Below are positions 18,104 through 26,238 of a stretch of 64,000 nucleotides of DNA, piece after piece. Origin of the DNA: Pseudomonas putida S13.1.2. Its GTDB lineage: Bacteria; Pseudomonadota; Gammaproteobacteria; Pseudomonadales; Pseudomonadaceae. Location of the stretch: NCBI RefSeq assembly GCF_000498395.2, contig NZ_CP010979.1, positions 682,001-746,000 of the forward strand, in the 5' to 3' direction. Made by a program: the position numbers and the translations under genes. Each line of letters starts with the position of its first letter. The stretch's first letter is position 1. Below the pieces are notes generated by a model. It was not told the origin of the DNA, did not search any database, and was given only the letters and a program-made list of their open reading frames with translations.

Positions 18104-18673
18104 ATGAATGCTGCGCAAGCTATATTTTCTCGGATCAAAGATGTAACTGCGCCTGTCCAAGACGTATACACGCATGATGAAGTTGATATTGCAATCCTAC
18201 GCGTTCTTTCTGAGGATGCCAGGATGTCTCAGCGTCAGGTAGCTGCCGCGCTGGGGATCTCAGCTCCCACCGTTAGTGAGCGTATGGCACGCCTAGAGAG
18301 GGCTGGCGTCATTAAAGGGTATGCCGCCCAAATAAATTGGGCAGCTCTCGGATATTCTCAAGTGGTGTACCTGACGATATCTGCCTCCAGAGATCATGAT
18401 ATCGCTGAAGTCATGAGGGGGATATGGGCGTTGCCCGAGGCTCAAGAAGTAACACTGATTTCTGGGGATGTCGACCTATTGGTGCAGCTGAGGGTTCGCG
18501 ATCACTCGCATCTGAGGGAGTTATTGATGGATCAGATTTGGCAGATAACTGGCTTGCAAGGGACTTCAACCCAGATCGCTATCGCAGATATGCCTGCCAA
18601 GAACTTCTCGATGGGGATGCTCTCTCAATTGGAGCAAAGACTAACTAAGTCTGGTAAGTTGAGTGGGGGTTGA
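18104..18673 (+). CDS. Lrp/AsnC-family transcriptional regulator
   Basis: 189 residues from ATG 18104, chosen because GAGG lies 8 bases before it. The AsnC-type helix-turn-helix (DEVDIAILRVLSEDARMSQR and onward through ISAPTVSERMARLERAGVI) is followed by a RAM ligand-binding domain. It probably senses an amino acid. The approximately 40-residue N-terminal extension before the HTH is longer than usual for Lrp. Forms a two-regulator unit with the AraC gene. Its last 29 bases overlap the 3' end of the convergent LysR gene. Confidence 0.88.
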   Translation: MNAAQAIFSRIKDVTAPVQDVYTHDEVDIAILRVLSEDARMSQRQVAAALGISAPTVSERMARLERAGVIKGYAAQINWAALGYSQVVYLTISASRDHDIAEVMRGIWALPEAQEVTLISGDVDLLVQLRVRDHSHLRELLMDQIWQITGLQGTSTQIAIADMPAKNFSMGMLSQLEQRLTKSGKLSGG

Positions 18674-19556
18674 TATGGCCGGATTTCCACTTTTCTACAA
18701 AACTCAAGATGTGCGTGTGCATGGCCTTTGCGGCTGGTGATAGCAATGTAGCGGATTTTGATGCAAGCCCTATGTTTCGCACAACTGGTGGCTTTAGTGG
18801 GTAACTACGGATCTCCGCTTTTCGGTTTTGAAGCGCGAGTTCAGGCATGATTGAAACACCAAGGCCTTTCTCTACCATCGCTAAGATTACGTTATCGTCT
18901 ACGGCCTTGATCGTCGAGTGCATGGACGAAGGGGCTTTCTTGAGGATGTCGCGAATTTCTTTTGAGTTGCTTTCGTGCTGTCCAATAAACTCTTGACTAG
19001 CAAGTTCCTCAAGCGAAACGTGACAGGGATTGATTGGAGTAAAGGATCCGTTAGTCACGCATACCATTTGGTCGCTGTACAGAGGCACTACGTTGAAGTG
19101 ACCCGCTGCTGGTGTTGTGACAAATCCTAGATCAGCGTCCCCCAAGCTCAGAGCGCTTAGCACGTCGTCATAGCTTCCCTGATTAACGTGAACGGTCACC
19201 AAGGGGTAACTAGCCCTGAAAGTGCTCACCAGCTCAGGTATCCAGGCCACGCTCACTGAGCTGAATGCCGCAATTTTCAAGGTGCCTGTCGATAAACCCT
19301 TGAGTTCAGTCGCGTGCTCTATAAGCTTTTTGTGGGCTCGAATTGCTTCCTTTGCCAGAGGGATAAGCGCCTCGCCTTGAGGCGTCAAGTTGGTGCCGGC
19401 ACGGCCCCTGGTCATCAATGCAAAGCCGAGCTGAGCTTCGAAATTCGCTAGCGCGTGGCTTACAGCGGATGGGGACAAATGCAGGAAGTCTGCAGCCGCT
19501 GCCAAGCTGCCTCGTTCGACAATGGCTATGAATACTTCATAAGACGCTAAGGCCAT
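18645..19556 (-). CDS. LysR-family transcriptional regulator
   Basis: 303 residues from ATG 19556, with AGGT 6 bases upstream. The N-terminal winged HTH includes SLAAAADFLHLSPSAVSHAL; the C-terminal part is a LysR substrate-binding domain. Divergent from the MFS gene at 19758 and therefore its likely regulator. It is clearly a paralogue of the LysR protein encoded at 22654: both share the YxVFxxIVExG(S/T)L N terminus and the AWIP(E/G) segment of the effector domain. Confidence 0.9.
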   Translation of the reverse strand: MALASYEVFIAIVERGSLAAAADFLHLSPSAVSHALANFEAQLGFALMTRGRAGTNLTPQGEALIPLAKEAIRAHKKLIEHATELKGLSTGTLKIAAFSSVSVAWIPELVSTFRASYPLVTVHVNQGSYDDVLSALSLGDADLGFVTTPAAGHFNVVPLYSDQMVCVTNGSFTPINPCHVSLEELASQEFIGQHESNSKEIRDILKKAPSSMHSTIKAVDDNVILAMVEKGLGVSIMPELALQNRKAEIRSYPLKPPVVRNIGLASKSATLLSPAAKAMHTHILSFVEKWKSGHINPHSTYQT

Positions 19557-19757
19557 AAGATACCTGTGACACATAGGTGAAAAATATTAATCTGAAAGAC
19601 AACGCTATTCGCTTTTTCATCGCGCCAAATTTTGCTAGGGTGCCTGACGCAACGTGTAATTGGCGTTGGAAGCGGTAACAAGTATAAGATTCCGCACTTT
19701 AACTTGCATATTTTCTGCCTCAATAATATGTTTTAAGATAAAGGCTCGGACTGAGAG
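19557..19757. promoter_or_regulatory. Divergent promoter region of lysR and MFS gene
   Basis: 201 bases, AT-rich near the MFS start, between oppositely oriented lysR and MFS genes. LysR-type regulators normally bind such regions; a specific T-N11-A box was not assigned. Confidence 0.4.
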
Positions 19758-20933
19758 ATGATAAATCCAAACGAAAAGGCGACGCTGCGTCGCTCGCAAG
19801 GCTTTGCTGCCGCAGGTGCATTTGGTTTGCTGCTCGCTGGCACTAATATGACTACGCCACTTCTTCCTCTCTATAATAGTGATCTTGGCTTTACTCCATT
19901 GTTGATGTCGATGACTTTTGTTTGCTATGTCTCGGTATTGATTGGAGTTTTGATAGTTTTTTCTAATCCATCCGCCGCTAAATATGCCCCGCAGCTAATA
20001 TGTACATCGCTGGTCGTGGCTGCCGTGTCGGATTTCTTACTATCGCAAGCGAATGAAGCTTGTATTTTGCTGGGCAGGGGAGTGGCAGGTGTTGCAGGTG
20101 GTATTGGCACCGGTGCCGCAGCAGCGCTGGTGGTCACGGCACTGGGAGCGAAGGGGCGTTCGATATCTGCGACAGGGAACTTAGTGGGTGCTGTAGTAGG
20201 TACGTCTTTCGGACAAGCCTGCGTGATGATTCTTTCAGCTGATGCCATGCGTGTCACCTTTATAATTCATGGTTCCGCTTGTATGGTTGCTCTCGCGGTT
20301 CTTCTGCCGATCCTGTATCGCAGGCGCGAGATCAACAGGTTCTACCTTAAGCAGGTACATATTGATTCACCCTCGGCGGAGATGGCCATACTGCGCTTAC
20401 CGCTTGCCGTTGGGTGTATAGCCTGGATAGCCATCAGCATTGTCATCGTCTCGTTGCCTACGCTATTTTCAATCATCGGTCTGGACAGCGCTAAGATCGG
20501 CGGAGTGATTGCATTGCTGGTGGCGTGCGCTATGGGGCAGCTCTCCAGCCCATGGTTGGCTAAACATGCACCTCGGATTTCAGGAGTGATGGCAATGGCT
20601 GTTGGCGCCGGCCTACTCCTCGTCGGTGCCGAAGTACATAGTTCAGCAGTTGTATTGTTTGGCTTAGGCATTCTGGGTGGTGGAGCTGGTGTTGCTTACA
20701 GAATTGGGTTGCTGGTAATAACTAAGGGATGTTGCCCATCATTGCAAAGTTCCAGGTCTTCTATCTATTCGGCGGTCACGTATGGTGCTGCTGCAGTAGT
20801 AATCCTGCTGGCCGGCGTCGCAGGTAACGTATTTGGGATTTCACATGTAGTCACCGCTCTTTTCAGCGTCCTTGTCTGTATCAAGCTTGCATTGTCTGCC
20901 TGGGCACCGAGGTTGAAAGACAGCATGGAGTAA
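19758..20933 (+). CDS. MFS transporter
   Basis: 391 residues with about 12 membrane segments and no signal peptide. The N-terminal half has the MFS pattern around a central cytoplasmic loop (LYRRREINRFYLKQ); the canonical G-x-L-A-D-R loop 2-3 motif is not obvious, which makes it a divergent family member. Direction of transport and substrate are unknown. Its GAGAG is very close to the ATG, suggesting modest translation. Codons are visibly richer in A/T than in the right half of the window. Confidence 0.78.
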   Translation: MINPNEKATLRRSQGFAAAGAFGLLLAGTNMTTPLLPLYNSDLGFTPLLMSMTFVCYVSVLIGVLIVFSNPSAAKYAPQLICTSLVVAAVSDFLLSQANEACILLGRGVAGVAGGIGTGAAAALVVTALGAKGRSISATGNLVGAVVGTSFGQACVMILSADAMRVTFIIHGSACMVALAVLLPILYRRREINRFYLKQVHIDSPSAEMAILRLPLAVGCIAWIAISIVIVSLPTLFSIIGLDSAKIGGVIALLVACAMGQLSSPWLAKHAPRISGVMAMAVGAGLLLVGAEVHSSAVVLFGLGILGGGAGVAYRIGLLVITKGCCPSLQSSRSSIYSAVTYGAAAVVILLAGVAGNVFGISHVVTALFSVLVCIKLALSAWAPRLKDSME

Positions 20934-21212
20934 CGTTGTCCGTCTCGTCGTGTGGGCCACATTGTGTATCTTGCACTGTGAGTCGAATTGCATGAGTCTG
21001 ACGATTTCAGGCGATTTGCCCACCTTTCGTCAACCCGCATTCGATGCTCCTTCCCAATAGATGTATCGATACGGCCTTGTCGATGAAACTATGGCCGTTT
21101 TGTGAAATGTGATTGCAGTTTTCTCCTTTACACCTGGTGGCGAAAGGGGCTGCAATGATGCGGCATTAGCCACCTAGGCTACTTTGAATCATAAGAATAA
21201 AAAGGATGATTT

Positions 21213-22574
21213 ATGGCAGCGCCGAAAGACCTGGATGTGTCGACGTTTCTAGATGATCAGCCCACATCGGGTAGGCAGTGGGGTGTCTTCATACTTTGTA
21301 TGGTTGTACTAGCCATCGATGGTTTTGACACAACCTCGATTGGGTTCATTGCTCCTGCACTGATTGATAGCTGGGATATCTCGAAGCAGAGTCTCGGGCC
21401 TGTAATGATGAGCGGTTTGCTTGGTGTAGCTGTAGGTTGCATTATCGCGGGGCCTCTCGCTGACCGTTATGGCCGGCGCCTCGTCATAGTTATTTCAATG
21501 CTAATTGTGGGGGTGTGGAGTATTGCCTGCGCCTTCTCGACCGATATCGTAATGCTAAGTGCATTTCGATTCCTCACTGGGCTTGGCCTTGGAGCATCTA
21601 TGCCCAACGCTGCTACTCTGGTCTCCGAATTTGCTCCCAAGCGACGCAGATCCCAGATGGTCGCAAGTATCTATTCAGGTTTCGCCGTTGGAGCGGCACT
21701 TGGAGGTTTCGGAAGTGATGCATTAATAAGCAACTTTGGGTGGGGATCAGTATTCATTGTTGGTGGCGTAATCCCATTGGTTTTCTGCCTGGTATTAATC
21801 AGGTATCTTCCTGAGTCTACAGCGTTCCTGCTAAGCAAGGGCGAAGCGTATAAGCCCAGGTTGGTTGAGGCAATTAACAGGCTTCGACCTGGCTTAGCTA
21901 CGCATGGTTGCAGGATTTATACTTCGGAAGATGTTCTGGCCGGGAGCGGAAGTGTTGAAGCGCTATTTTCCCCAAAATATCTTTTGGGGACTATGGCTAT
22001 ATGGCTGATGCTATTTGTTGGCCTGATCAACTTATACTTGCTTTCCAGTTGGCTGCCGCTCTTAGTTAAAGGCGCTGGAATGACACTAGGTGAGGCTGCT
22101 TTGATCGGAGCTATCTTTCAAGCCGGAGGGATATTCGGCAACCTAGCCATCGGTTTGAAGATGGATCGATGGGGACATCACAAGATCGTCGCACTTACAA
22201 TTCTAGGTGGTGCTATTACTGCCGCAGTGATTGGGTTAAATACACCATCGATGAGGCTATTGATTCCACTCGGTTTTGTGCTGGGTTACTTCGTCAATAG
22301 TGCCAATGGCGGTGCTTACGCATTAGCTGCTCAGTTCTATCCTGCTCAGTTTAGGGCCACCGGTGTCAGCTGGGCTACAGGGATAGGCCGTCTGGGCTCT
22401 ATTACAGGAGCAGGGATTGGTGCAACGATGCTTGCCCTAGGCTGGGGTTTCAGGGAGTTGTTCTTGTTCTTGAGCATTCCGGCTAGCGTTGGGATTCTCG
22501 CTCTGGTTATCAAGTACCGTAGTTCACGCAATGCTTCCGCACATGGCAGCGATTCCGCAGCCCAGCTGGGGTAG
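21213..22574 (+). CDS. Aromatic acid:proton symporter-type MFS transporter (AAHS family)
   Basis: 453 residues, 12 predicted membrane segments. The first segment IDGFDTTSIGFIAPAL and the loop motif GPLADRYGRRLVI are diagnostic of the AAHS subfamily (PcaK, BenK, MhpT). FPAQFRATG-like YPAQFRATGVSWATGIGRLG is conserved near the end. It imports an aromatic or related carboxylate with protons. AAAAAGGATGATTT gives a good ribosome-binding site. The substrate is probably linked to the deacylase gene downstream. Confidence 0.88.
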   Translation: MAAPKDLDVSTFLDDQPTSGRQWGVFILCMVVLAIDGFDTTSIGFIAPALIDSWDISKQSLGPVMMSGLLGVAVGCIIAGPLADRYGRRLVIVISMLIVGVWSIACAFSTDIVMLSAFRFLTGLGLGASMPNAATLVSEFAPKRRRSQMVASIYSGFAVGAALGGFGSDALISNFGWGSVFIVGGVIPLVFCLVLIRYLPESTAFLLSKGEAYKPRLVEAINRLRPGLATHGCRIYTSEDVLAGSGSVEALFSPKYLLGTMAIWLMLFVGLINLYLLSSWLPLLVKGAGMTLGEAALIGAIFQAGGIFGNLAIGLKMDRWGHHKIVALTILGGAITAAVIGLNTPSMRLLIPLGFVLGYFVNSANGGAYALAAQFYPAQFRATGVSWATGIGRLGSITGAGIGATMLALGWGFRELFLFLSIPASVGILALVIKYRSSRNASAHGSDSAAQLG

Positions 22575-22653
22575 CAGGCATCGCCTGATGCTGATCGTGA
22601 TTGTTTGGGCCATTGCTGTTATGGCTTGATACTCAATCTAGAGGGCGGCTCAC

Positions 22654-23526
22654 TTGACTTTGCATAACTACCAAGTTTTTGTGTCAATCGTTGAGCACGG
22701 CACGCTCGTGGGCGCTGCTCACCGCCTAAATTTATCGCCATCGGCCATTAGCCACGCTCTTGCCTCGCTTGAGGCTAATCTTGGTTTCTCATTGTTTTTG
22801 AGGACGAAGTTAGGAATCAGGATTACAAAAAGCGGCGAGGAAATGCTTGTGGCAGCAAGGAGTGTGCTGGCAGCCCACAATCGTTTGCTTCAACAAGCTG
22901 CTCAGCTAGAAGGTCTTGAGGTAGGTTCTGTAACAATAGGTGCCCTGAGCAGCATCTGCGCTGCATGGATACCCGGTATCGTTCATGGCTTCAGAAGCCT
23001 CTATCCGAATATAGAGATCTCAGTAGAACAGGGCGGCCTGGACGATGTGAGGACTTGGATTGCCGAGGGTAAGGTGGATATAGGATTTATTACTTATCCG
23101 GCTCCGCCTGGCCTTGACTCCGATGATTTATATTGTGATCCGCTCATATGCATTACGCCTAGAGGCTTTAAGTCAGAAGGGGGCGCCTCAATGTCAGTGA
23201 GTGATCTGCGAGATGTGTCATTGATAAGCCAGCGCGGTGACTATGCTAGAGATATTGCTCGGCTCTTGGAGCAGCATAAGATAGTCATCAAATCCCAGAT
23301 GCACGCGATAGATGCTGCCTCCATCATCGCAATGGTAGAGAGTGGTCTGGGAGTTGCTGTCCTTCCAGCCTTGTCGTTGGCAAGATACAAGTACGATCTT
23401 GATGAGTTTCAGTTTGATCCGCCTGCTTGCAGAAAGATAATACTGGCGAGTTTAGGTAGGGAAGGGTTGAGCCCTGCTGCGAGTAAAATGCGTTCATATA
23501 TATTATCGAGCGCCGAAAATTTCTGA
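22654..23526 (+). CDS. LysR-family transcriptional regulator (TTG start)
   Basis: 290 residues. The only sensible start is TTG 22654, preceded by GAGGGCGG. N-terminal HTH includes LVGAAHRLNLSPSAISHALA. Paralogue of the LysR at 18645. It ends at a strong terminator, so it is probably the last gene of the transcript that starts at or before the AAHS gene. It lies just upstream of the deacylase/DUF3100/porin genes, which it may control. Confidence 0.88.
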   Translation: MTLHNYQVFVSIVEHGTLVGAAHRLNLSPSAISHALASLEANLGFSLFLRTKLGIRITKSGEEMLVAARSVLAAHNRLLQQAAQLEGLEVGSVTIGALSSICAAWIPGIVHGFRSLYPNIEISVEQGGLDDVRTWIAEGKVDIGFITYPAPPGLDSDDLYCDPLICITPRGFKSEGGASMSVSDLRDVSLISQRGDYARDIARLLEQHKIVIKSQMHAIDAASIIAMVESGLGVAVLPALSLARYKYDLDEFQFDPPACRKIILASLGREGLSPAASKMRSYILSSAENF

Positions 23527-23533
23527 GAGCTTA

Positions 23534-23557
23534 GCCACCGAAAGGTGGCATTTTTTT
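23534..23557 (+). terminator. Strong rho-independent terminator
   Basis: GCCACC-GAAA-GGTGGC followed by ATTTTTTT, 8 bases after the lysR stop. Textbook structure with a stable GAAA tetraloop. Confidence 0.9.
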
Positions 23558-23684
23558 ACCTGTGGTGATGAAAAAAACTGCATCTGGCTCCGAAAAAATT
23601 CATGGATTGTCATGGCCTATCGGCTATGGAATATTTTGAATAGAACAGGTGATTTCTATCAGTAATCCGTAGATGAGGTGCGTT

Positions 23685-24704
23685 ATGCAAGAGCGATCCA
23701 TGATTCAAGAAAACGTTAATTTTGAAGCGAGCGGTGTGCAATTCGGCTCACTCAGAGTACCTCACTCTGTTAACCGGTCTGCTTATGGGCACATCGCAAT
23801 TCCCATAGCTGTTATAAAGAATGGTGATGGCCCTACAGTCCTCCTGACAGGCGGGGTACATGGTGATGAGTATGAAGGGCCTGTCGCTCTTTCAAAGCTT
23901 GTGCGTCGGATCAATGTCGCGGATGTAAGCGGGCGTATAATCGTTATACCTGCGTTGAATTACCCTGCATTCCTGGCCGCTACTCGGGTCTCTCCTATTG
24001 ATGGGATTAACCTTAATCGTACTTTTCCTGGGAAACGCGACGGCACAGTGACCGAAATGATCGCACATTACGTTACGAGTCGTTTGCTTCCCATCTCTGA
24101 CTACCTGTTCGATTTCCATGCGGGGGGAAGTTCGCTTCAGTATCTACCAGGTGTCTTGGCGCCATTTGCCCATCAAGAGCGCGATCCAGAGCGAGCAGCG
24201 CAATTGCTGAACGCTTTTGCTCCGAAGCGAATTTATTATTATGACAGTGATAGCGCGCTGAGTGGCGAAGATCGTGTGCTGGGTAACTACGCAAAGAAAG
24301 CAGATGTCGCATTCTTGTGCGGAGAGTTCGGCGGCGGATCCTCTGTGAATTTAGAAGGTCTTCAAACCGTGGAGCAAGGCTTGCTCGGATATCTTCGAGA
24401 GGTTGGCGTCTTACGTTCTGAGCTCGTCAGCAATGGAGAAACTTGCGGAGCACAGTCATTCTCGCTGGACGGACAGGGGTTGATGGCGTTTTCCCCGAAA
24501 ACAGGATTTTTTGAGCCGGCGTTCCAGCTCGGTGAGACCATTCAGCCTGGTGGGATGGCAGGTGCAATTTATGACTTGGACAATCCGTGGGAGGATCCGG
24601 TCATTGTCAATTTTGAGAGGGGAGGTGTTGCTGTTTGCATTCGGACTTATTCGATGGTTCAGCCTGGTGATTGTTTAGGGCATCTGGCAATTCCGATTAG
24701 CTGA
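23685..24704 (+). CDS. M14-family zinc deacylase (DoeB / aspartoacylase-like)
   Basis: 339 residues from ATG 23685, chosen because GAGG lies 6 bases upstream; an ATG 12 bases earlier overlaps that site. Zinc ligands are visible: His59 and Glu62 in GGVHGDEYEG and His145 in FDFHAGGSS. NLNRTFPG is the family substrate-binding motif. The closest remembered relative is DoeB, the N-acetyl-2,4-diaminobutyrate deacetylase of ectoine breakdown, and succinylglutamate desuccinylase/aspartoacylase more broadly. It hydrolyses an N-acyl bond in the cytoplasm. The ectoine hydrolase DoeA is not nearby, so a different N-acyl substrate is likely. Confidence 0.82.
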   Translation: MQERSMIQENVNFEASGVQFGSLRVPHSVNRSAYGHIAIPIAVIKNGDGPTVLLTGGVHGDEYEGPVALSKLVRRINVADVSGRIIVIPALNYPAFLAATRVSPIDGINLNRTFPGKRDGTVTEMIAHYVTSRLLPISDYLFDFHAGGSSLQYLPGVLAPFAHQERDPERAAQLLNAFAPKRIYYYDSDSALSGEDRVLGNYAKKADVAFLCGEFGGGSSVNLEGLQTVEQGLLGYLREVGVLRSELVSNGETCGAQSFSLDGQGLMAFSPKTGFFEPAFQLGETIQPGGMAGAIYDLDNPWEDPVIVNFERGGVAVCIRTYSMVQPGDCLGHLAIPIS

Positions 24705-24841
24705 ACCAAGCTTCAGGTCTTGTTTGGTCAATAAAAATAAAAATGCATGTTGGGCTTCTTAATAAAATTTACTCCTGCCCCTGATGCTAAGACTAATGGC
24801 TGATGCAGTGGTAAAGGCTGTGTCGGTCTGGAGATGCTTTT

Positions 24842-26164
24842 ATGTACGGTGCAATTGTATATCGGTTGCGAGATCGAGGTGCAAGCCTTGATGTGTTTAA
24901 GCTGTATTTCTGGGCGATCATGATAGTGATCGTGGCTGAGCTATGTGGGCCAATTAAGATACCGGTAGGCTCAGGAAACATTGTGCTGCTCCCGTACCTT
25001 TGGGCAACCCTTTTAGCCCTTGCCGTTGGCCTGATGGGTACAAGGTTGAATCGGCTAGTTGCGATTGATATTGCAGCGCAGTGCAAGGCTGCGTTGATAT
25101 TTCAAACTGCTATTCTTGTTTTCATAGCTAAACTCGGCCTACTTGTGGGTGAGTCCGTCCCGGTGATCATCAACGCAGGTTGGGCGATCATCTTCCAGGA
25201 GCTGGGACATTTCGTAGGTACCATTCTCCTAGGCCTGCCTGTTGCACTCCTGCTTGGCATCAAAAGAGAAGCTGTCGGTGCCACATTCTCTGTTGGTCGA
25301 GAACCCAGCCTGGCAATCATCAGTGAAAAATATGGCATGAACTCTCCTGAGGGTAGGGGAGTGATGGGTGAGTATCTCACTAATACCCTGCTGGGTACGT
25401 TGTTCATGACCTTTGCGGCTGGCCTCGTTACGAGCCTGGGCGTTTTTGATCCAAAGTCCCTCGCCATGGGGGCCGGAATCGGATCTGGAACCATGATGGC
25501 AGCGGCTGCCGGTGCCATCGCGGCACAGCAAACACCTGAAGTCGCGAAAGAAGTGATGGCGATTGCGGCTGCGGCCAACCTCATGACAACCACAATCGGC
25601 ACATACTTCACTCTCTTCATCTCACTGCCGCTCGCGAATTGGGCTTATAGAACATTCGAGCCAATAATCGGACGTGTGTCTTCTGCGTCCATTCCTTCCG
25701 ATGGTGATTTCAGCTTGTCTGAAGGCGAGCGCTCACTGACCTGGTCAGGGAAATTTTTCGCTTGGACTGGCATTACGATGTTGGCTCTTTTGGCAAACTA
25801 CGTGGCCTTTGCCAGTATCCCAGCGATCCTCTACTTAGGCTTAGCATTGCTAATTGCAATCGCGTTTGTTGGCGAGTTTTTATTCATCATCACAAGGCGA
25901 AAAATTCCAGTAGTGTGTTGGGTCTCGATTGTGGCAATGTTTCTTACATCTCCAGCCAATCCGTTTGCTGAGGAAGTCAAGCTGGTAGCGAGCAGCGTAA
26001 ACATCATCACGTTGATAACCCCCATCCTGGCTTTTGTTGGTTTGTCTATCGCCAAGGATCTTAGGGCCCTAAAGCAACTTGGGTGGAGACTTGTATTGGT
26101 GTCTCTTTTGGCCACCTTTGGTACATTTATCGGCGCTACCTTGGTGGCAGAGCTTTTCCATTGA
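24842..26164 (+). CDS. DUF3100-like multi-pass membrane protein
   Basis: 440 residues with 10 or more hydrophobic segments and no signal peptide; GGAG precedes ATG 24842. Glycine-rich conserved-looking segments (AMGAGIGSGTMMAAAAGAIA, GREPSLAIISEKYG) suggest a transporter, and the pattern recalls proteins annotated DUF3100. A hydrophilic loop separates two halves near residue 280. It lies between the deacylase and an OprD porin on the same strand, so an inner-membrane transporter for the deacylase substrate or product is the simplest reading. Function is not established for the family. Confidence 0.65.
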   Translation: MYGAIVYRLRDRGASLDVFKLYFWAIMIVIVAELCGPIKIPVGSGNIVLLPYLWATLLALAVGLMGTRLNRLVAIDIAAQCKAALIFQTAILVFIAKLGLLVGESVPVIINAGWAIIFQELGHFVGTILLGLPVALLLGIKREAVGATFSVGREPSLAIISEKYGMNSPEGRGVMGEYLTNTLLGTLFMTFAAGLVTSLGVFDPKSLAMGAGIGSGTMMAAAAGAIAAQQTPEVAKEVMAIAAAANLMTTTIGTYFTLFISLPLANWAYRTFEPIIGRVSSASIPSDGDFSLSEGERSLTWSGKFFAWTGITMLALLANYVAFASIPAILYLGLALLIAIAFVGEFLFIITRRKIPVVCWVSIVAMFLTSPANPFAEEVKLVASSVNIITLITPILAFVGLSIAKDLRALKQLGWRLVLVSLLATFGTFIGATLVAELFH

Positions 26165-26238
26165 AAGTAACTAAGTGGTTCTAAGTCTATTTTTCAATAC
26201 GTTCAGTATTGCTTAGCTAATTTCAAGGAAATGCCGTC

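Noticed and set aside
21148-21165. Possible sigma-54 promoter upstream of the AAHS transporter (TGGCG...TGCA)
   Set aside because: The spacing between GG and GC is one base too long and the conserved CAC is missing.
23673-24704. Assignment of the M14 protein as the ectoine-pathway enzyme DoeB itself
   Set aside because: Motifs fit the family, but DoeA, the ectoine transporter and other ectoine genes are not present, so only a DoeB-like call is made.
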